Of a stretch of DNA of 9,856 nt, positions 5,551-9,856 are shown piece by piece. The stretch is from a bacterium HR32. GTDB lineage: Bacteria > Sysuimicrobiota > Sysuimicrobiia > Sysuimicrobiales > Sysuimicrobiaceae. Under the pieces are notes generated by a model. It was given only the letters and a program-made list of their open reading frames with translations. It was not told the origin of the DNA and ran no database searches. How positions within the stretch are numbered: position 1 is the stretch's first letter; every line of letters begins with the position of its first letter. The DNA is taken from assembly GCA_002898935.1 (NCBI GenBank), contig BEII01000033.1, positions 1-9,856 on the forward strand. The letters are read 5' to 3'. The translations under genes and the position numbers were made by a program.

Positions 5551-7019
5551 AGCTTCTCGAGCAGACGGCCCTCCCGGTGCGCGCGGTAGACCGGAGGCGG
5601 CAGGGCAGCCGCCAGCCACGCCCGCGTGGCCTCCACCTCCTGTGCGAGGCGCTCCAGCTGCTCGGCGACCCGTTCGGGCGCAGGCCCCCCAAGGGAACGA
5701 CGCTGCCGTACGGAGCCCTCCGGGGACAGGGACTCGTACACGTCCTCTCCTGCTTGGGGGCACGCCTGGCGCAGCGCGTCCAGCGGAAGCTCCCAAAGCT
5801 CGCAACCGCGCTGCTCGGCCTCCCGCACCGCGCGGCCAGCCTGCTCGTGCGCGGTCCGGAAGGGCACCCCGCGGCGCACCAGGTAGTCCGCGAGGTCGGT
5901 GGCGGTCAGGAAGCCACCCCGCAGCGCCTCCCGCATGCGATCCGTACGGAACCGGATGCCGCGGGCCAGCACAGTCGCAGCCTCCAGGCAGGCGGCGGCG
6001 GTGTCCAGGCAGTCGAACAGGGGTTCCTTGTCCTCCTGCAGGTCGCTGTTGTAGGCGAGGGGAACTCCCTTCAGGGCAGTCAGCAGCGACGCCAACGCGC
6101 CCGCACCCCGTCCGGCCTTCCCGCGGATCAGCTCAGCCGCCTCGGGGTTCTTCTTCTGCGGCATCAGGCTGCTGCCCTTGGCGACGGAGTCCGACAGCTC
6201 TGCGAAGCCAAACTCCAGCGTGGTCCACAGCACGACCTCCTCTGCCCAACGGGACAGGTGCAGGAGGACCAAGGTGGCTGCGAACGCGGCCTCGAGGACG
6301 AAGTCGCGGTCGGCCACGGCGTACAGGCTGTTGGGGAACACCGCGGAGAACCCGAGCCAGTAGGCGGTACGTTCAGGCCGGATGGGGTGCGAGGTCCCCG
6401 CCAGGGCCCCGGCTCCCAGCACGCAAAGCCCCGCTTGGTGGTGCACGTGCTGCAACCGTCGGATGTCCGCGTTGAGGGCCCACGCGTGCGCCAGCAGGTG
6501 GTGAGCGAGGGTGGAGGGCTGCGCCCGCTGGAGGTGTGTGTAGCCCGGCATCCAGGCCTCCCGGAAGGCCGCGGCCTGGTCCCGCCACACCTCCTGCAAC
6601 GCCACCGCCCGGGCCACGAGGTCCCGCAGGGCGTCGCGGACGTACAGCCGCAGCGCGGTGGACACCTGGTCGTTGCGGCTGCGCGCGGTGTGTAGCCGGC
6701 CCGCAGCCTCGCCCACCCGTTCCCGCAGGACCCGCTCGATCCACGTGTGGACGTCCTCGTCGTCCCCGGAGACCACGAGCCGCTGCTCCTCCACCTCCCG
6801 GAGGATCGCGGAGAGGCCCCCAAGCACCGCCTCGGCGTCGGGACGGGACAGCACCCCACACTCCGCCAGCATGCGGGCGTGCGCCAGGGAGCCCACCAGG
6901 TCGTGACGAACGAGCCGCCGGTCGAACGGGAACGAGGCGGTGAACCGGTGCAGGGTCGGGTCCAGCTCGGCTCCGAACCGGCCCCCCCACAGTCTTGGGG
7001 TCCGCGGGGCTTCGTCCAT
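5547..7019 (-). CDS. argH: Argininosuccinate lyase
   Basis: ArgH cleaves argininosuccinate into arginine and fumarate, the last step of arginine synthesis, as a cytosolic homotetramer of the fumarase/aspartase superfamily. The N-terminus LWGGRF (10-15) is typical. The three conserved regions are HTARSRNDQV (110-119), the catalytic-His segment GYTHLQRAQP (159-168, His162) and the signature loop GSSLMPQKKNPE (282-293) with the catalytic serine. LQEDKEPLFD in the C-terminal half is also typical. At 490 residues it is about 25-30 longer than many bacterial ArgH proteins, the excess being a C-terminal tail (about 460-490, ending EGRLLEKL). The ATG at 7019-7017 lies 7 nt after the argG stop; a purine-rich GGAGG run about 25 nt upstream inside argG is too distant to be a normal ribosome binding site, so coupling is likely. 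The stop overlaps argR. Confidence 0.98.
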   Translation of the reverse strand: MDEAPRTPRLWGGRFGAELDPTLHRFTASFPFDRRLVRHDLVGSLAHARMLAECGVLSRPDAEAVLGGLSAILREVEEQRLVVSGDDEDVHTWIERVLRERVGEAAGRLHTARSRNDQVSTALRLYVRDALRDLVARAVALQEVWRDQAAAFREAWMPGYTHLQRAQPSTLAHHLLAHAWALNADIRRLQHVHHQAGLCVLGAGALAGTSHPIRPERTAYWLGFSAVFPNSLYAVADRDFVLEAAFAATLVLLHLSRWAEEVVLWTTLEFGFAELSDSVAKGSSLMPQKKNPEAAELIRGKAGRGAGALASLLTALKGVPLAYNSDLQEDKEPLFDCLDTAAACLEAATVLARGIRFRTDRMREALRGGFLTATDLADYLVRRGVPFRTAHEQAGRAVREAEQRGCELWELPLDALRQACPQAGEDVYESLSPEGSVRQRRSLGGPAPERVAEQLERLAQEVEATRAWLAAALPPPVYRAHREGRLLEKL

Positions 7020-7026
7020 GCGCCAG

Positions 7027-8265
7027 CTAGCCGCCCACCCCCTCCTCCACCCGGAGGTCCCGGACCTCCGGGTGCACCGAGGCGTACACGCGGGTCGGCA
7101 GCCCGAACAGCTGGATGAAGCCTTCTGCGTGGCGCTGGTCGTAGACCGCGTCTTCCCCGAAGGTGGCCAGGTCCTGCCGGTAGAGGGAGTACGGCGACGA
7201 CCGCGCCACCGGCAGACACGCGCCCTTGAACAGCTTCACGGTGACCGTGCCGGTGACGAACCGGTGGGACACCTCCAGGAACCCGTCCAGCGCCGCGCGG
7301 AGTGGGGAGTACCACTGGCCGTAGTACACCAGCTGGGCGTAGCGAGAGCCAACGAGCTCCTTGAAGTGCAGGGTGTCACGGTCCAGGGTCAACGCCTCCA
7401 GGTCCCGCAGGGCCGCGAGCAGCACGGTGCCCGCGGGTGTCTCGTACACCCCACGGCTCTTCATTCCCACCAGCCGGTTCTCCACCACGTCCACCCGTCC
7501 GACGCCGTGGGCGCCCGCGACGGCGTTCAGGGACTCCACCAGGGTGGCGGGCGTCATGCGGACGCCGTCCAGGGCCACGGGGAAACCCGACTCGAAGGCG
7601 ATCTCCACGTACTGCGGTGCGTCCGGCGCGTCCTCCGGGTCTACGGTGAGCTGGAACATGCCGGCAGGCGGCATAGCCGCAGGGTCCTCCAGGACTCCGC
7701 CCTCGTAGGAGGTGTGCCACAGGTTCTGGTCGACGCTGTACGGCTTCTCCGGTGTGGCGCTCACCGGGATCCCGTGCCGTTGGGCGTAGGCGATCTCGTC
7801 CTCGCGGCTGCGCAGTTCCCACTCCCGCCAGGGGGCGATCACCCGCAGCTGCGGCGCCAGGGCCTGGTAGGCTAGCTCGAACCGTACCTGGTCGTTGCCT
7901 TTACCCGTGCAGCCGTGGGCCAGCGCGTCGCACCCGGTGCGCAGCGCCACCTCCACCTGCACCCGGGCGATGAGCGGACGCGCCAGGGCCGTCCCCAGCA
8001 GGTAGCGGCCCTCGTACACCGCCCCCGCCCGCAGGGCGGGGAACAGGTAGTCACGGGCGAACTCCTCCTTCACCCGTACCACGTGACAGCTGGAAGCGCC
8101 GCTCGCCAGTGCCTTCTGCCGGATGGCGTCGAAGTCCTCCAGCTGCCCCACGTCCGCCACGACCGCCACGACCTCGCACCCGTAGCGTTCCCGCAGCCAC
8201 GGGACCATGACGGACGTGTCGAGCCCGCCGGAGTACGCGAGCGCCACCTTCCGCACCGAGACCAT
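7027..8265 (-). CDS. argG: Argininosuccinate synthase
   Basis: ArgG joins citrulline and aspartate using ATP to make argininosuccinate. Both family signatures are intact: the ATP-pyrophosphatase P-loop LAYSGGLDTS (9-18) and GCTGKGNDQVRF (118-129). YSVDQNLWHTS and EGGVLEDP follow, typical of the synthetase domain, and the C-terminal tetramerisation region is present. The ATG at 8265-8263 gives 412 residues and is preferred because GAGGTGA lies 5 nt upstream of it and overlaps the argD stop. A GTG at 8274-8272 in the same frame would add three residues and overlap the argD stop (GTGA), but it would sit inside that ribosome binding site. The gene follows argD with a 5-nt gap and precedes argH by 7 nt. 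Nothing is unusual in the protein. Confidence 0.98.
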   Translation of the reverse strand: MVSVRKVALAYSGGLDTSVMVPWLRERYGCEVVAVVADVGQLEDFDAIRQKALASGASSCHVVRVKEEFARDYLFPALRAGAVYEGRYLLGTALARPLIARVQVEVALRTGCDALAHGCTGKGNDQVRFELAYQALAPQLRVIAPWREWELRSREDEIAYAQRHGIPVSATPEKPYSVDQNLWHTSYEGGVLEDPAAMPPAGMFQLTVDPEDAPDAPQYVEIAFESGFPVALDGVRMTPATLVESLNAVAGAHGVGRVDVVENRLVGMKSRGVYETPAGTVLLAALRDLEALTLDRDTLHFKELVGSRYAQLVYYGQWYSPLRAALDGFLEVSHRFVTGTVTVKLFKGACLPVARSSPYSLYRQDLATFGEDAVYDQRHAEGFIQLFGLPTRVYASVHPEVRDLRVEEGVGG

Positions 8266-8270
8266 GTTCC

Positions 8271-8277
8271 TCACCTC
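8271..8277 (-). promoter_or_regulatory. Ribosome binding site for argG, overlapping the argD stop
   Basis: GAGGTGA on the minus strand matches the anti-Shine-Dalgarno sequence over seven bases and ends 5 nt before the ATG at 8265. Its last three bases are the TGA stop of argD, so termination of argD and initiation of argG are physically joined. It favours the ATG over the GTG at 8274. Confidence 0.75.
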
Positions 8278-9482
8278 GCCTCCGGGACCGCGGCCACCGC
8301 GTCCAGGGCCGCCCCGAGGATCTCCACCGCCCGATCCACTTCCTCTGGGGACACCACGAGCGGCGGGGCCAGGCGTATCGTGTGGGGCCGTACCGCGTTC
8401 ACCAAGAGTCCCCGCTCCCGACAGGCGTCCACGACCCGAGCCGCCTCCACCCGCACGTCCACGGCCACGAGCAGGCCCATGCCCCGGACCTCCGCGACCG
8501 TCGGGTGCCGGGACGCGAGCTGGCGCAGATGTCCTGCCAGGCGCTCGCCCATCTGGCGCGCGTGTTCCACCAGGCCTTCCGCCTCCAGGGTTTCCAGGAC
8601 CGCACAGGTGGCCGCCGCGGCCAGGGCGTTGCCGCCGAAGGTGGAACCGTGGTCACCCGGCTCGAAGGCGCACGCCACCTCCTCCCGGGCGAGCACCGCG
8701 CCCACCGGCACCCCGCCGCCGAGCCCCTTCGCCAGGGTGACCACGTCCGGCTGAACGCCGAAGTGCTGGTAGGCGAACCAGCGGCCCGTGCGGCCGACGC
8801 CGGTCTGCACTTCGTCCAGCACGAACAGCACCCCCTGCGCGCGGCAGAGCCGCTCCAGGCCGCGCAGGTAGTCGGGATCCGCGGGCACCACGCCGCCCTC
8901 GCCCTGGACCGGTTCCATGAGCACGGCGCAGGTGGCAGGACCCACCGCGCGCTCGGCGGCCTCGAGGTCGTTGAAGGGGACGAACCGGAAGCCCTGGGGC
9001 AACGGCTCGAACCCCTGCTGGTAACGGGGGTTGCCGGTGGCCGCCACGGTGGCCAGGGTGCGGCCGTGGAAGCTGTTGTGGGCCACGACGATCTCGTACG
9101 CCTGCGGGCCCCTGTGGCGCTTGGCCCACTTCCGGGCCAGCTTGATGGCTGCCTCGTTGGCCTCCGCCCCGCTGTTGCAGAAGAAGGCCCGGCCGAGCCC
9201 CGAGCGCTCCACGAGGAGTTTGGCCGCCCGCGCCTGCTCGGGGATGTGGTACAGGTTGGAGACGTGCACGTACCGGGCCACCTGTTCGGTCACCGCCCGC
9301 ACCCAGGCGGGGTGGGCGTGGCCCAGGCTCGTCACCGCGATCCCGGCCACGAAGTCCAAGTACTCGCGCCCGTCCAGGTCCCACAGGCGCGCGCCGCGGC
9401 CACGGGCGAACGCCACCGGCTGGCGCCGGTACGTGGGCATGAGGTAGCGGTCCGACCACTCCAACACGGTGTAGGTGTCCAT
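8271..9482 (-). CDS. argD: Acetylornithine aminotransferase
   Basis: ArgD is a PLP enzyme of aminotransferase class III. It converts N-acetylglutamate semialdehyde and glutamate to N-acetylornithine and 2-oxoglutarate, and some members also act as the succinyldiaminopimelate aminotransferase of lysine synthesis. The 403-residue protein shows FVAGIAVTSLGHAHP (44-58), the cofactor-phosphate segment CNSGAEANEAAIKLARKW (102-119), FHGRT (138-142), EPVQGEGGV (190-198) and LDEVQTGVGRTG (222-233, with PLP-ring Asp223). The Schiff-base lysine is in TLAKGLGGGVPVGA (249-262, Lys252), and GSTFGGN follows at 279-285. The ATG at 9482-9480 is chosen because GGGGAGG lies 4 nt upstream and it makes a TGATG junction with the argB stop. 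The frame stays open to 9617, but that extension reads through argB in another frame and is low-complexity Arg/Gly. Confidence 0.97.
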   Translation of the reverse strand: MDTYTVLEWSDRYLMPTYRRQPVAFARGRGARLWDLDGREYLDFVAGIAVTSLGHAHPAWVRAVTEQVARYVHVSNLYHIPEQARAAKLLVERSGLGRAFFCNSGAEANEAAIKLARKWAKRHRGPQAYEIVVAHNSFHGRTLATVAATGNPRYQQGFEPLPQGFRFVPFNDLEAAERAVGPATCAVLMEPVQGEGGVVPADPDYLRGLERLCRAQGVLFVLDEVQTGVGRTGRWFAYQHFGVQPDVVTLAKGLGGGVPVGAVLAREEVACAFEPGDHGSTFGGNALAAAATCAVLETLEAEGLVEHARQMGERLAGHLRQLASRHPTVAEVRGMGLLVAVDVRVEAARVVDACRERGLLVNAVRPHTIRLAPPLVVSPEEVDRAVEILGAALDAVAAVPEAR

Positions 9483-9856
9483 CACGCCTCCCCGTTGCGA
9501 CGCCGGATCATGGTACCGATCCCCGTGTCCGTGAACAGTTCCACGAGCAGCCCGTGCGGGGTTTCTGCGCCGATGATGTGGGCGCTGCGGACCCCGCCCT
9601 CCAGCGCCGCCAGGCACGCTTCCACCTTGGGGATCATCCCCCGGGAGACCACCCCTTCGGTGATCAGCGTCCGCGCGGCCTCCGGGGTGAGCTCGGAGAG
9701 CAACTCCCGGGTGCCGTGCTCGGTCTCGCGGTAGATCCCTTCCACGTCCGTGAGGACGATGAGCTTGTCCGCCCGCAGGGCCACCGCCAGGGCCGCGGCG
9801 GCGCTGTCTGCGTTCAAGTTGTAGCTGACGCCGTCGGGTCCGTAGCCCACGGAGGC
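9482..9856 (-). CDS. argB: Acetylglutamate kinase, C-terminal part (5' end outside window)
   Basis: ArgB phosphorylates N-acetylglutamate, the second step of arginine synthesis and in many bacteria the arginine-feedback-controlled one. The last 124 residues are present, and the reading frame runs off the right edge, starting ASVGYGPDG. The segment GVSYNLNADSAAAALAVAL matches the conserved NAD/substrate region of amino-acid kinases. KLIVLTDVEGIY, RGMIPKVEACLAALEGGV and the C-terminal VELFTDTGIGTMI match the cyclic type of ArgB. The usual GGMIPK is RGMIPK here, a small variation at the first glycine. The partial sequence does not include the N-terminal helix that marks arginine-sensitive enzymes, so feedback control cannot be judged. 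The TGA stop shares one base with the argD ATG. A GTG at 9850 is internal to the protein and not its start. Confidence 0.96.
   Translation of the reverse strand, partial: ASVGYGPDGVSYNLNADSAAAALAVALRADKLIVLTDVEGIYRETEHGTRELLSELTPEAARTLITEGVVSRGMIPKVEACLAALEGGVRSAHIIGAETPHGLLVELFTDTGIGTMIRRRNGEA

Noticed and set aside
5551..5805. N-terminal extension of argR upstream of 5550
   Set aside because: The extension reads through argH in another frame and is Arg/Gly/Pro-rich. The ATG at 5550 gives a standard-length ArgR and an ATGA overlap.
9483..9617. N-terminal extension of argD upstream of 9482
   Set aside because: The extension overlaps argB codons and is compositional noise. The ATG at 9482 has a good ribosome binding site and the correct family N-terminus.
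8382..9734. 450-codon plus-strand frame opposite argD/argB
   Set aside because: It is antisense to two well-recognised enzymes and of low-complexity composition. It is a GC artefact.
1..9856. A new defence, mobile or secondary-metabolite system
   Set aside because: All eleven genes match known core families, and the GC character looks even across the window. No transposase, integrase, direct-repeat array or unknown gene was found.

Overview
The window is a GC-rich stretch (roughly 70% by eye) in which every supported gene lies on the minus strand, so the region is transcribed from position 9856 down to 1. It holds eleven genes: nine complete and one cut at each edge. Junctions are tight. Most are 1-4 base stop/start overlaps or gaps under 25 nt, and the largest gap is 67 nt (2029-2095). 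No tRNA, rRNA, insertion sequence, phage gene or CRISPR array was seen, and no region over 300 bases lacks a gene.

Upstream half (9856 to 5086): arginine biosynthesis in the order argB (3' end only), argD, argG, argH, argR. These encode acetylglutamate kinase, acetylornithine aminotransferase, argininosuccinate synthase, argininosuccinate lyase and the arginine-responsive repressor. The order resembles Gram-positive arg operons in which argR travels with the genes it controls.

Downstream half (5062 to 1): pgpH/yqfF (7TM-HD c-di-AMP phosphodiesterase), ybeY (endoribonuclease for rRNA processing), dgkA (diacylglycerol/undecaprenol kinase family), a CorC/HlyC-type CBS membrane protein, cdd (cytidine deaminase) and era (GTPase, 3' end outside the window). 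This is the widespread Firmicutes-type yqfF-ybeY-dgkA-cdd-era neighbourhood, with a CorC-like gene inserted. PhoH, which often precedes yqfF, is not immediately upstream; argR is there instead.

High GC, a complete PgpH, and the Gram-positive gene order suggest a high-GC member of Bacillota or a related deep-branching Terrabacteria lineage. This is inference from gene content only; I cannot name a genus.

This is core metabolism and housekeeping, and I do not see a new system. The points worth a second look are the apparent continuity of the arginine cluster with the c-di-AMP/ribosome-maturation cluster, and unusual residues in otherwise well-conserved motifs: YbeY third metal His to Asp, the Era P-loop GPPNSGKS, DgkA Glu to Gln, and a degenerate CorC membrane domain. 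There is also an 80-nt pgpH/ybeY overlap and two perfect inverted repeats inside dgkA.
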